A stretch of DNA of 5,823 nucleotides, taken from assembly GCA_023249205.1 (NCBI GenBank), contig JAHFDC010000067.1, forward strand, positions 1-5,823, in the 5' to 3' direction. The position numbers were made by a program, and so were the translations under genes. Numbering within the stretch: the first letter of the stretch is position 1; each line of letters opens with the position of its first letter. Below are positions 1-5,823 of the stretch, one piece after another. The notes under the pieces were generated by a model, which was given only the letters and a program-made list of their open reading frames with translations, did not search any database and was not told where the DNA came from. The stretch comes from Candidatus Methylomirabilota bacterium (GTDB taxonomy: Bacteria > Methylomirabilota > Methylomirabilia > Methylomirabilales > JACPAU01).

Positions 1-49
1 CGGCGGGACGCAGGCGACGGGGCGCGGGGGGGAGGAGTTCGAGGGAACC
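1..49 (+). other. Leader upstream of pdxJ, possibly the tail of the upstream gene
   Basis: None of the three forward frames has a stop codon here, so either the upstream gene ended before base 1 or its 3' end overlaps pdxJ. A run of seven G (26-32) leads into GGAGGAG at 31-37, and GAGGGA follows at 41-46. Either could act as the ribosome binding site for the GTG at 50, although the first is rather far (12 bases) and the second rather close (3 bases). No promoter-like AT-rich patch is visible, which fits an internal position in an operon. Confidence 0.4.
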
Positions 50-796
50 GTGGAGCGTCCGGGGGCGCGGCGTCCGCCGCGCCTGGCCGTCAATGTGGAC
101 CACATCGCCACCATCCGGCAGGCCCGGGAGGGGCGCGAGCCGGACCCGGTGGCCGCCGCTGCCCTGGCGGAGCTGGCGGGGGCCGAGGGGATCATCGTCC
201 ACCTCCGGGAGGACCGGCGGCACATCCAGGATCGGGACCTCCGTCTGCTGCGGGAGACCGTCGGCACGCGCCTGAATCTCGAGATGGCGGCCACCGAGGA
301 GATGGTCCGGATCGCCACCGCCATCCGCCCGGATCTGGTGACCCTGGTCCCGGAGCGGCGGCAGGAGCGCACGACCGAGGGGGGGCTCGATGTCGCAGGG
401 CAGCGGACGCGCCTCACGGGCGTGGTGAGCGAACTCCAGAGGTCGGACCTCCCCGTGAGCCTCTTCATCGCACCGGAGGAAGAGCAGGTGGGGGCCGCAA
501 AGACGGTGGGGGCCGCGCTTGTGGAATTGCACACGGGCTCCTACGCCGAGGCAAGGGGGGAGGCGGTCCGGGAGGCGTTGGCCTCCTTGATCCGGGCCGC
601 CCGCTTTGCGGCGGAGGCCGGGATACGCGTCGCGGCCGGCCACGGGCTGAACTACGTCAACGTAGAGCCGGTGGCGGCCATCCCGGAGGTGGAGGAACTG
701 AACATCGGCCATAGCATTGTGGCGCGCGCTGCCCTGGTGGGCATGGAGCGGGCCGTGCGGGAGATGCTCACGCGGATCCGCGGCGCGCGGGGGTGA
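50..796 (+). CDS. pdxJ: Pyridoxine 5'-phosphate synthase PdxJ
   Basis: This cytosolic TIM-barrel enzyme condenses 1-deoxy-D-xylulose 5-phosphate with 3-amino-2-oxopropyl phosphate to give pyridoxine 5'-phosphate, the last ring-forming step of the DXP-dependent vitamin B6 pathway. The 248 residues match the family's usual length of about 240-245. Visible motifs are [13 protein letters not shown] (14-26), with substrate-binding N15, D17-H18 and R26; HLREDRRH (51-58), with catalytic H51 plus R53 and H58; NLEM with catalytic E78; [14 protein letters not shown] (101-114), with T108; AGHGLNY (196-202), with the proton donor H198; and NIGH (218-221). These residues line up with the E. coli enzyme at a constant offset of about six, so nothing catalytic is missing. 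The GTG at 50 gives a normal N-terminus, with about six more residues than E. coli. The frame is open to the window edge, so a longer start cannot be excluded, though it would be atypical. The next gene begins 4 bases after the stop. Confidence 0.98.
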   Translation: MERPGARRPPRLAVNVDHIATIRQAREGREPDPVAAAALAELAGAEGIIVHLREDRRHIQDRDLRLLRETVGTRLNLEMAATEEMVRIATAIRPDLVTLVPERRQERTTEGGLDVAGQRTRLTGVVSELQRSDLPVSLFIAPEEEQVGAAKTVGAALVELHTGSYAEARGEAVREALASLIRAARFAAEAGIRVAAGHGLNYVNVEPVAAIPEVEELNIGHSIVARAALVGMERAVREMLTRIRGARG

Positions 797-800
797 CGAC

Positions 801-2351
801 GTGGCCGGAAGCGGGCGAGGGGGGATCGGGCGCTGGCTCCTGCTGGCGCTCCTGGGGCTGCTCTGCGCGGGAGCGGTGTCGGCTCCGCGCGAGGTCAGCC
901 TCGCAGCCCCCGCGTCCCTCTGGGCGGTCCTGGAGCGGGCCGGGGTTCGCCTCGGTCCGGCAGAGGCTCTCCCGTTCCTGGATGCCTTCCAGCGGCTGAA
1001 TCCGGGCGTGACGAACATCCGGCGGATCCCCGCCGGGACGGTCCTGCGCCTCCCCCCTCCCCCCGAGCGGATGCCCCGGCGGATCTCCCTCCTTCGGGTC
1101 AGCCTGGCGGTCCGCAGGGCTCGGGAGATGGCCGCTGCCGCCCGCCCGGTCCTTGCCCCGCCCCCACCTCCCGCGCTCGGCGCCGCCACCCCACCCCCGC
1201 CGGCCGCCCCCTCCCAGCCCGTCCGCCTCTTCTTTGTGATGGGGAAGCCCGGCGCCCTCCCCTCCATGGAGCCGCCGGATCGGGAAGGGAAGTTGGCAGC
1301 GCTCGGGGGTTCCCTCCGGTCCCTCTTTGCGGCCCTTCAGGAACCGTACCTCGCCTCCGGCCACCTAGACCTCTCCCTCGGCGCCGACACCCAGATCCGG
1401 ATCAACCTGGCGGCGATTCCTCTGCTGAACCTGGCGCCCGAGCGGCGCCTTCTCCTCGATGTTTCCGCGGCCCTTCCCCCCGACGTGGGCCGGCTCCTGG
1501 AGGAGCGGCATCCGGAGGTGGGGGTGGTCTCCCTCGGGGAGGAGGGGGGGCTGGCCGAAGCGATCCAAGCTGTTCTGGCTCGGAGCCGCTACTACTCCGT
1601 CCAGCGGGATGCGATCGTGGAGATCGGCGACCGGGCGCGGGTGACGCTTCGGGGGGACTGGGTGATCCTGCAGCGGGACGAGAGTCTTCTCACGGGGCAG
1701 GTGAACGTGGTAAACCTGGTCCGGGACCCCCGCATGCTCATCCCGGAGCCGATTAAGACCTATGCGTACCGGCGCGGCATCTGGGTGAGCGACCTGTTCG
1801 TGGGGGGCGGCGAGGTCCCCCCCCCGCCCGCGCCTGTGGCAGCCGTCCCGCCACCCCGGACGCTCGACGCCTCCAGCCGGGAGCGGCTGGTGGACTCTCT
1901 CCTGGAGCTGCTGGGGGAGGTGCCGGAGCGGTCGGTCCGGCTCACCGTGTTCGAGGATCCGGCGGCAGGCGTCCGGGTGGAAGCCACCGTGAGCCGGCTC
2001 CTCCGGCGCCCCCCTGGAGGGATCGCCCTGGATCTGGCGGGGCTGCCCGAGCGCGTCCTTTCCCGTCTCCACCAGGCCGGCTACCGGGTCGTCACCTTTC
2101 AGGAGACCGGGCCGGAGGAGACGATCCGCCGGCTGCTCGACGGCCTCGGCGTCCCCTACGAGGAGGAGTCCTTCTGGCAGGGCCTCGAGCCCGCCAGGAG
2201 CAACCTCAAAGTGCTGGTGCCCGGCTTTGTCCTCCGGATGCCGAGAACCGCCCCCGGTGATGGCCTCCGCATCCTGCTGACCCGGGTCCCCGTGGATGAC
2301 GACCTGGCCCGGTACCTGATGAGCCGCCACGTGGCGCTCGCGCGCTTCTGA
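801..2351 (+). CDS. Secreted LysM-like protein with a duplicated domain, function unknown
   Basis: I do not recognise this 516-residue protein as a named family. I start it at GTG 801, four bases after the pdxJ stop, because this gives a classic export signal: a short Arg-containing N-terminus and a hydrophobic core at about 12-27 (WLLLALLGLLCAGAV). Cleavage near residue 26-28 is likely. C22 lacks a lipobox (Leu at -1), so it is probably not a lipoprotein. Residues 38-85 resemble a LysM peptidoglycan-binding domain, with SLWAVLERAG at the start and LNPG...IPAGTVLRLP at the end, though the middle is longer than usual. Proline-rich linkers follow at 85-89, 120-140 and 339-352. They separate a middle block (141-338) from a C-terminal block (353-516). 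The two blocks look like diverged copies of one alpha/beta unit: LLLDV at 217 and IALDL at 408, LP at 225 and 415, VVS/VVT at 242 and 430, EAI/ETI at 253 and 440, RVTLRG/KVLVPG at 280 and 470. A role in the cell wall or periplasm is an inference from the signal and the LysM-like segment. Confidence 0.88.
   Translation: MAGSGRGGIGRWLLLALLGLLCAGAVSAPREVSLAAPASLWAVLERAGVRLGPAEALPFLDAFQRLNPGVTNIRRIPAGTVLRLPPPPERMPRRISLLRVSLAVRRAREMAAAARPVLAPPPPPALGAATPPPPAAPSQPVRLFFVMGKPGALPSMEPPDREGKLAALGGSLRSLFAALQEPYLASGHLDLSLGADTQIRINLAAIPLLNLAPERRLLLDVSAALPPDVGRLLEERHPEVGVVSLGEEGGLAEAIQAVLARSRYYSVQRDAIVEIGDRARVTLRGDWVILQRDESLLTGQVNVVNLVRDPRMLIPEPIKTYAYRRGIWVSDLFVGGGEVPPPPAPVAAVPPPRTLDASSRERLVDSLLELLGEVPERSVRLTVFEDPAAGVRVEATVSRLLRRPPGGIALDLAGLPERVLSRLHQAGYRVVTFQETGPEETIRRLLDGLGVPYEEESFWQGLEPARSNLKVLVPGFVLRMPRTAPGDGLRILLTRVPVDDDLARYLMSRHVALARF
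1302..1676 (+). repeat. First copy of putative internal protein-domain duplication
   Basis: This is residues 168-292 of the secreted LysM-like protein. It has a colinear series of similar segments in the second copy (residues 360-482). HLDLSLG (188) pairs with SVRLTVF (378), IRINLAAIPLL (199) with VRVEATVSRLL (391), LLLDV (217) with IALDL (408), and EAIQAVL (253) with ETIRRLL (440). The repeat is judged by eye at protein level and is not visible as a DNA repeat, so it would be old. Confidence 0.4.
1817..1825 (+). repeat. Run of nine C in a proline-rich linker
   Basis: Nine consecutive C follow GGT in the codons for the linker V-P-P-P (residues 339-342) of the LysM-like protein. A tract of this length can slip during replication or be misread in sequencing. 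The reading frame is intact on both sides as given, with coherent protein both before and after it. Confidence 0.85.
1878..2246 (+). repeat. Second copy of putative internal protein-domain duplication
   Basis: This is residues 360-482 of the secreted LysM-like protein. It keeps the order and nearly the spacing of the first copy: LD to LP is 4 against 5 residues, LP to VV is 14 against 16, and VV to E(A/T)I is 10 against 11. It closes with a segment that aligns without gaps over 13 residues (KVLVPGFVLRMPR at 470-482 with RVTLRGDWVILQR at 280-292). About 34 further residues follow to the C-terminus, including LLTRVPVDDDLARYL. Confidence 0.4.
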
Positions 2352-2358
2352 GGCACTC

Positions 2359-3153
2359 ATGCCCGAGATCAAGTACCTGGAGTGGCTCCCCCCGTCCGAG
2401 GTCCGCCGCCGGGAGGAGGAGGAGGCGCGCCGGCGAGCGGCCACCGCCCGGCGGCGGCAACGGCTGCTCACGGTAGCGGTCCTCCTCGCGGCCGGGGCCG
2501 GGGGCGCGGTCCTCTGGTGGGATTCGGAGCGTAGGGGAGGGGCACCGTCGGGAGTCGTGGCCGCGCCCGCGCCGGGGGGTCCGGGCACCCGGCCGCCGTT
2601 TGGCCTCTTCCCGGCCTCGCCCGGTGCCGCCCCCGTCGCCTCCCCCGTCGAGCGCGGGCTCGAGCTCTGGTACGCCCTCACCCGGAGCGTGGAGGTCGGG
2701 GAAGCGCAGGTGCAGGCGACGCTCGAGACGCCGGCGCTCGTGGCGCTGCAGGCGACGGCGCTCGGGAAGGGGGCGGACTGGCCCGCGCGCTTCGACCACA
2801 GGACCTCCCTGTACCTGGAGGTCCGGGTGGGGGTGGCGCGGGGCGGCCTGCGGGAGGCCTTCCTGGCCGATCCGGCCGGAAGCCTGACTCTGGTGGATGA
2901 CACCGGGGCCCGGGTCCGGGGGATCCTGCCCGAGGCACTCCAGGATGAGGCGGTGGCCCTCACCCACGGGGAAGGCGCGAAGGGGGTCGCCGGGGCCGTC
3001 TTCCTCGTGGCCTTCCCCCGGGCTGGCCTCTCCCCCACGACCCGCTTCGTGCGGCTGGAGGTGGCGAACCTCTTCGGCCCCCGCCTGCCGGGGCTGACCT
3101 GGGAGGTGGACCCGGGGACCGGCGAGGTCATCCTGCCGGAGCCGCGCTCGTGA
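2359..3153 (+). CDS. Single-pass membrane protein with a beta-rich outer domain, function unknown
   Basis: I do not recognise a named family in this 264-residue protein. The ATG at 2359 lies 7 bases after the previous stop, and GAGG (2350-2353), overlapping that stop, is a plausible ribosome binding site. The N-terminus is PEIKYLEWLPPSE, followed by a highly charged Arg/Glu stretch at 16-35. A transmembrane helix follows at about 36-54 (LLTVAVLLAAGAGGAVLWW). The positive charge before it predicts a cytoplasmic N-terminus and an exported C-terminus. Residues 55-95 are a Gly/Pro/Ala-rich spacer. Residues 100-258 alternate hydrophobic and polar residues like beta strands (SLYLEVRVGVA, SLTLVDDTGARVRG, AVFLVAFP, RFVRLEVANLFG). 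This loosely resembles Ig-like or DUF4352-type domains, a weak similarity seen only by eye. The position next to the secreted LysM-like protein suggests a shared envelope role, such as an anchor or partner. Its last four bases overlap acpS (GTGA), so the two are translationally coupled. Confidence 0.87.
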   Translation: MPEIKYLEWLPPSEVRRREEEEARRRAATARRRQRLLTVAVLLAAGAGGAVLWWDSERRGGAPSGVVAAPAPGGPGTRPPFGLFPASPGAAPVASPVERGLELWYALTRSVEVGEAQVQATLETPALVALQATALGKGADWPARFDHRTSLYLEVRVGVARGGLREAFLADPAGSLTLVDDTGARVRGILPEALQDEAVALTHGEGAKGVAGAVFLVAFPRAGLSPTTRFVRLEVANLFGPRLPGLTWEVDPGTGEVILPEPRS

Positions 3154-3524
3154 TCATCGGGGTCGGGACCGACCTGGTCTCGGTGCCCCGCCTGCGCCGG
3201 GCGGTGGGTCGGCGGGGCCGCCTGCTGACGCGTCTCTTCACGGAGGCGGAGGTGGTGGAGTGCCGCCGCCGGGCGGATCCCGCTCCCCACCTCGCCGCGC
3301 GATTCGCCGCCAAGGAGGCCTGCCTCAAGGCCCTGCGGATCGGCTGGGGGGGCGGGATCCGCTGGCGGGAAGTAGAGGTCGCGGGGGGAGGGGCGGAGGT
3401 CCCCCGCCTCCTCCTGGCCGGGGCCGCAGCGGCCCGCGCAGCGGCCCTCGGCGTGCGGCAGACCCACCTCTCGCTGGCGCACGAGGGGGAGTACGCTATG
3501 GCCTTCGTTGTCGCGACGGATTGA
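3150..3524 (+). CDS. acpS: Holo-[acyl-carrier-protein] synthase AcpS
   Basis: This enzyme transfers 4'-phosphopantetheine from CoA to the conserved serine of acyl carrier protein, switching on fatty acid synthesis in the cytosol. The 124 residues are typical of the trimeric AcpS class. The N-terminal IIGVGTDLV (2-10) holds the Mg-binding D8. LFTEAE (29-34) is characteristic of the family. RFAAKEACLKAL (51-62) holds the second metal ligand E56 and the catalytic-site lysines K55 and K60. The C-terminus has SLAHEGEYAMAFV (108-120), with H111 in the place of the usual S-H motif. The GTG at 3150 sets a family-standard N-terminus. GGAG at 3138-3141, inside the upstream gene, sits 8 bases ahead as ribosome binding site, and the 4-base GTGA overlap implies coupled translation. 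In many bacteria acpS directly follows pdxJ, whereas here two envelope genes lie between them. Confidence 0.98.
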   Translation: MIIGVGTDLVSVPRLRRAVGRRGRLLTRLFTEAEVVECRRRADPAPHLAARFAAKEACLKALRIGWGGGIRWREVEVAGGGAEVPRLLLAGAAAARAAALGVRQTHLSLAHEGEYAMAFVVATD

Positions 3525-3528
3525 GGGG
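3523..3528 (+). promoter_or_regulatory. Ribosome binding site fixing the nnr start
   Basis: GAGGGG overlaps the acpS stop codon and lies 3 bases before ATG 3532. It supports that ATG over the in-frame TTG at 3508, which lies inside acpS and would add eight residues (SRRIEGR after the initiator) that the family lacks. Confidence 0.7.
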
Positions 3529-3531
3529 CGG

Positions 3532-5103
3532 ATGAAGGTCGTCACGGCGAAGGAGATGCGGGAGCTGGACCGCCGGGCCACGGCGGAGTACGGCGTCCCC
3601 TCGCTGCTGCTCATGGAGAACGCCGGCGCGGCGGTGGCGGTCGAGGTCGTGCGGCGGTTCGGGCCGGTCCGGGGGAAGCGCATCGTCGTCTGCTGCGGGA
3701 AGGGGAACAACGCGGGGGACGGCTTCGTGGCGGCGCGGCACCTGCACAACCGGGAGGCGACGGTGCGGGTCCTCCTGTGCGCGAAGCGGGCCGAGATCGC
3801 CGGCGACCCGAGGATCAACCTCCAGATCCTCGAGAAGACGGGCCTGCCGATCCTCCCCGTGGAGACGGCGGAGCAGCTGGCGGGCGCTCGGGACGCGATG
3901 GCCGGAAGCGATCTGGTCCTGGACGCCCTCCTGGGCACCGGGCTCACCGGCGCGGCGAAGGGGGTCACGGCCGGCCTCATCGCGGCCATGAACGAGGCCG
4001 GCCGGCCGGTGGTGGCCCTGGATCTGCCCTCCGGCCTCGGCTCGGACGATGGGCTCCTGCGGGGTCCCTGTGTCCGGGCCACGCTGACCGTGACCTTCGG
4101 CCTCGCGAAGCGGAGCCTCATCCTCTACCCGGCCGCCGTGGCAGCGGGGGAGGTGGTGGTGGCCGACATCGGGATGCCGGCCCCCCTCCTCCGGGACCCG
4201 GCGATTGCGGTGGAGGTCCTGGAGGCGGCCGATGTGGCGGCAGCCCTCCCCCCGCGCGACCCGGATGCGCACAAGGGGACCTTCGGCCACGTCCTGGTGG
4301 TGGCCGGCTCGGTCGGGAAGACCGGCGCGGCGGCGCTCTGCAGCCTGGCGGCGCTCCGGGTCGGGGCCGGGCTGGTGACCCTCGCGCTCCCCGAGAGTCT
4401 GAATGACATCATGGAGGCCAAACTCACCGAAGTCATGACGGTTCCCCTTCCGGAGACTGAGGAGCGGACGCTCTCCAGCGCCGCGCTGGAGCGGCTCCTC
4501 CCCCTCCTGGAGGGGAAGGCCGTCGTGGCGCTCGGGCCCGGCCTCTCCACCCATCCCAGCACCGCTGCCCTCGTCTGGGACCTCATGGCCGGTGCCCGGC
4601 TCCCGCTGGTCGTGGATGCCGACGGGATCAACGCCCTCGGGCATCACCTGGAGGCGCTGGGGAAGATCACCGCGCCCCTCGTTCTCACCCCCCACCCCGG
4701 CGAGTTGTCGCGCCTCCTCACGGTGGCCACGCAGGAGGTGCAGGACCAGCGGATCCCCATCGCCCAGAAGGTGGCGCAGACCTACAACCTCACCCTCGTC
4801 CTGAAGGGGGCGCGGACGGTGATCGCCAGCCCCAAGGGGCAGGTGGCCATCAACCCGACCGGCAACCCCGGCATGGCGACCGCGGGCTCCGGGGATGTGC
4901 TGACCGGGGTCCTGGCCGGCCTGATCGCCCAGGGCGGGGACCTGGACGTGAAGGTGCGCGCCGGCGTGTACCTGCACGGCCTGGCGGGGGACCTGGCCGC
5001 GGAGGCCGTCACGGGCGAGGCGATGCTCGCAGGCGAAATCCTGGACCGCCTGCCCGAGGCCATCCGCCGCGTGAAGGCAGCGGGCCCACTGCACGCGCGT
5101 TGA
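3532..5103 (+). CDS. nnr: Bifunctional NAD(P)H-hydrate repair enzyme Nnr (YjeF family)
   Basis: This enzyme repairs damaged nicotinamide cofactors. The N-terminal domain epimerises R- and S-NAD(P)HX, and the C-terminal domain dehydrates S-NAD(P)HX back to NAD(P)H using a nucleotide (ADP in bacterial enzymes). The 523 residues fit the fused form. The epimerase domain covers about 1-215: VVTAKEMRELDRRA (3-16), the GKGNNAGDG loop (56-64), DALLGTGL (131-138) and DLPSGL (164-169). The dehydratase domain covers about 235-515: HKGTFGHVLVVAGS (247-260), GKTGAAAL (262-269), GPGLS (335-339), VVDADGIN (360-367), TPHPGE (386-391), GNPGMATAGSGDVLTG (444-459), with the catalytic aspartate D455, and YLHGLAGDLAA (480-490). 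All core motifs of both halves are intact, so both activities are expected. It starts 7 bases after acpS, and tsaE follows 7 bases after its stop. The pairing of nnr with tsaE is also seen in E. coli (yjeF-yjeE). Confidence 0.98.
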   Translation: MKVVTAKEMRELDRRATAEYGVPSLLLMENAGAAVAVEVVRRFGPVRGKRIVVCCGKGNNAGDGFVAARHLHNREATVRVLLCAKRAEIAGDPRINLQILEKTGLPILPVETAEQLAGARDAMAGSDLVLDALLGTGLTGAAKGVTAGLIAAMNEAGRPVVALDLPSGLGSDDGLLRGPCVRATLTVTFGLAKRSLILYPAAVAAGEVVVADIGMPAPLLRDPAIAVEVLEAADVAAALPPRDPDAHKGTFGHVLVVAGSVGKTGAAALCSLAALRVGAGLVTLALPESLNDIMEAKLTEVMTVPLPETEERTLSSAALERLLPLLEGKAVVALGPGLSTHPSTAALVWDLMAGARLPLVVDADGINALGHHLEALGKITAPLVLTPHPGELSRLLTVATQEVQDQRIPIAQKVAQTYNLTLVLKGARTVIASPKGQVAINPTGNPGMATAGSGDVLTGVLAGLIAQGGDLDVKVRAGVYLHGLAGDLAAEAVTGEAMLAGEILDRLPEAIRRVKAAGPLHAR

Positions 5104-5110
5104 TGACGCC

Positions 5111-5629
5111 ATGACGATCGCCGCTGCGAAGGCGGCCGCGGCGGTAAAGGGACCGCGTTTCTCGCTCCGCTCCCGCTCCCCTGCGCAGACCCGCGCCGCG
5201 GCCGCTGCGCTGGGTCGCCTGGCGACGCCCGGAACCGTGATCTGCTTGAGGGGCTCCCTCGGGTCGGGGAAGACGGTTTTCGTCCAGGGGCTGGCGCGGG
5301 GCCTCCGCGTCGGGCGGGGGCAGGCGGTCCGGAGCCCCACCTTCACCCTCCTGCACGAGTACGCGGGCCGTCTCCCGCTCTTCCACTGGGACCTCTACCG
5401 GCTGCGCTCGGCCGGGGAGTGGGCGGCGCTCGGCTGGGAAGAGGTGTGCGACGGACCGGCCGTGACGGTCCTGGAGTGGGCGGACCGGGCCGGACCTCTC
5501 CTGCCGCGCGACCGGGTGGAAGTGGCCCTGGCTATCGCGGGCCCGCGGGAGCGGGAGCTCACCTTCCGTGCCACCGGCCGCAACTCCCGCGCGCTGCTGC
5601 GCGCCTGGTCCGCTCCCCGGCCCTTGTAG
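5111..5629 (+). CDS. tsaE: tRNA t6A synthesis ATPase TsaE (YjeE)
   Basis: This is the P-loop ATPase that works with TsaB and TsaD to place threonylcarbamoyl on A37 of ANN-decoding tRNAs (t6A). Of 172 residues, about the first 16 are an Ala/Lys-rich extension before the family core begins (FSLRSRSPAQT, 17-27). The Walker A motif is GSLGSGKT (48-55). The switch segment SPTFTLLHEY (75-84) follows. FHWDLYRL (91-98) carries the conserved aspartate D94, and VTVLEWADRAGPLLP (118-132) carries the conserved E-W pair at 122-123. The ATG at 5111 is 7 bases after the nnr stop. No clear Shine-Dalgarno sequence precedes it, so translation probably relies on coupling to nnr. This looks like the last gene of the operon. 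TsaB and TsaD are not in the window. Confidence 0.97.
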   Translation: MTIAAAKAAAAVKGPRFSLRSRSPAQTRAAAAALGRLATPGTVICLRGSLGSGKTVFVQGLARGLRVGRGQAVRSPTFTLLHEYAGRLPLFHWDLYRLRSAGEWAALGWEEVCDGPAVTVLEWADRAGPLLPRDRVEVALAIAGPRERELTFRATGRNSRALLRAWSAPRPL

Positions 5630-5652
5630 CGACGCGTCCCCTGTGGTATGCT
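5624..5652 (+). promoter_or_regulatory. Probable sigma70-type promoter
   Basis: TTGTAG (5624-5629, 3 of 6 matches to the -35 consensus) is followed by exactly 17 bases and then TATGCT (5647-5652, 4 of 6 matches to TATAAT). TG at 5644-5645 makes an extended -10. The -35 overlaps the tsaE stop codon. This is one of the few AT-richer stretches in the window and lies just ahead of a gene with its own leader. Transcription would start near 5659, giving an untranslated leader of about 43 bases. Confidence 0.55.
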
Positions 5653-5682
5653 GATTTCTCATCTTGCGGGTGATCTCTGACC

Positions 5683-5691
5683 GAGAAGGGA
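5683..5691 (+). promoter_or_regulatory. Ribosome binding site of the downstream exported protein
   Basis: The purine-rich GAGAAGGGA ends 10 bases before ATG 5702. It is a partial match to the Shine-Dalgarno sequence at slightly long spacing. Confidence 0.5.
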
Positions 5692-5701
5692 CGATCGCGC
5701 G

Positions 5702-5823
5702 ATGCGCACGGGGATCGCTACCGGACTGGCTGCTCTCCTGACGGTGGCCGTGTTGGCCACGGGAGCGGCCGCCGCCCCCCTCTTCACCGAGGGGGCGGGG
5801 GCGGAGCAGGCCCCGGCTGACCT
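5702..5823 (+). CDS. Exported protein, N-terminal fragment (runs off window)
   Basis: Forty codons are visible before the window ends, with no stop. They encode a Sec-type signal peptide: MRTGIA, then a hydrophobic stretch TGLAALLTVAVLATGAAA (7-24), with signal peptidase cleavage likely around residues 24-25. The mature start is PLFTEGAGAEQAPAD, a low-complexity Ala/Glu/Pro stretch. No catalytic domain is visible, so the function cannot be named. A periplasmic or outer-envelope protein is the most that can be inferred. It is separated from tsaE by 72 bases containing a likely promoter and ribosome binding site, so it probably starts its own transcription unit. Confidence 0.72.
   Translation, partial: MRTGIATGLAALLTVAVLATGAAAAPLFTEGAGAEQAPAD

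Noticed and set aside
717..800. Upstream ATG at 717 as the start of the LysM-like protein
   Set aside because: It would overlap the conserved C-terminus of pdxJ by 80 bases and place a Trp/Cys/Arg-rich stretch before the signal peptide. GTG 801 gives a clean signal sequence and a 4-base gap.
858..875. Possible lipobox around C22 of the LysM-like protein
   Set aside because: The residue before the cysteine is Leu, not Gly, Ala or Ser, so lipoprotein processing is unlikely.
3508..3531. TTG at 3508 as the start of nnr
   Set aside because: It lies within acpS and adds residues not found in the family. ATG 3532 has a ribosome binding site and gives the usual N-terminus.
3996..4009. Palindromic GGCCGGCC run
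   Set aside because: It is explained by ordinary GC-rich codons for E-A-G-R-P-V inside nnr, with no U-tract or other regulatory context.
1365..4121. Very long minus-strand open frame (918 codons)
   Set aside because: It lies opposite four well-supported plus-strand genes. The product is rich in Arg/Pro/Gly/Ser with no domain pattern, as expected when G/C-ending codons suppress stops on the opposite strand.
3496..5346. Minus-strand open frame of 616 codons
   Set aside because: It is antisense to nnr and tsaE, whose catalytic motifs are intact. The translation is low-complexity Arg/Gly/His/Pro-rich with no recognisable domain.
5630..5701. Intrinsic terminator or riboswitch after tsaE
   Set aside because: There is no stable GC hairpin with a T-run. 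The only pairing seen (TTCTC at 5656 with GAGAA at 5683) is short with a long loop.
1..5823. Mobile element, CRISPR array, tRNA or rRNA
   Set aside because: There are no transposase motifs, terminal inverted repeats, spaced direct repeats or tRNA-like folds. The whole window is explained by closely packed genes.

Overview
The window is very GC-rich (about 70% or more by eye) and fully bacterial. It carries six complete genes and the start of a seventh, all on the plus strand and tightly packed. Four are universal housekeeping genes recognised from their motifs: pdxJ (vitamin B6 synthesis), acpS (acyl-carrier-protein activation), nnr (NAD(P)H-hydrate repair) and tsaE (tRNA t6A modification). 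The order pdxJ-acpS-nnr-tsaE recalls clusters in Geobacter-type Deltaproteobacteria and other deep-branching Gram-negatives, where glmM often lies upstream. With the extreme GC content, a phylum such as Methylomirabilota/Rokubacteria (NC10) or a related lineage is plausible, but this placement is an inference.

Layout: 1-49 is a leader with no stop in any forward frame. pdxJ (50-796) is followed after 4 bases by a secreted protein with a LysM-like N-terminal domain (801-2351). Seven bases later comes a single-pass membrane protein (2359-3153), whose stop overlaps the GTG start of acpS (3150-3524). nnr (3532-5103) and tsaE (5111-5629) follow with 7-base gaps. Gaps of 4 to 7 bases and one 4-base overlap indicate one polycistronic, translationally coupled operon from before base 1 to 5629. 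The operon promoter is not in the window.

An AT-richer patch at 5624-5652 has the shape of a sigma70 promoter (TTGTAG, 17 bases, TATGCT with an extended -10 TG). It appears to start a new unit whose first gene (5702 onward) encodes an exported protein cut off by the window edge.

The least ordinary part is 801-3153. Two unrecognised envelope proteins sit between pdxJ and acpS, which are often neighbours in other bacteria. The first seems to contain two diverged copies of one alpha/beta domain behind its LysM-like domain. No mobile element, CRISPR array, tRNA, rRNA or clear terminator was seen. I found no strong case for a wholly new system; the envelope pair is the best candidate for follow-up.
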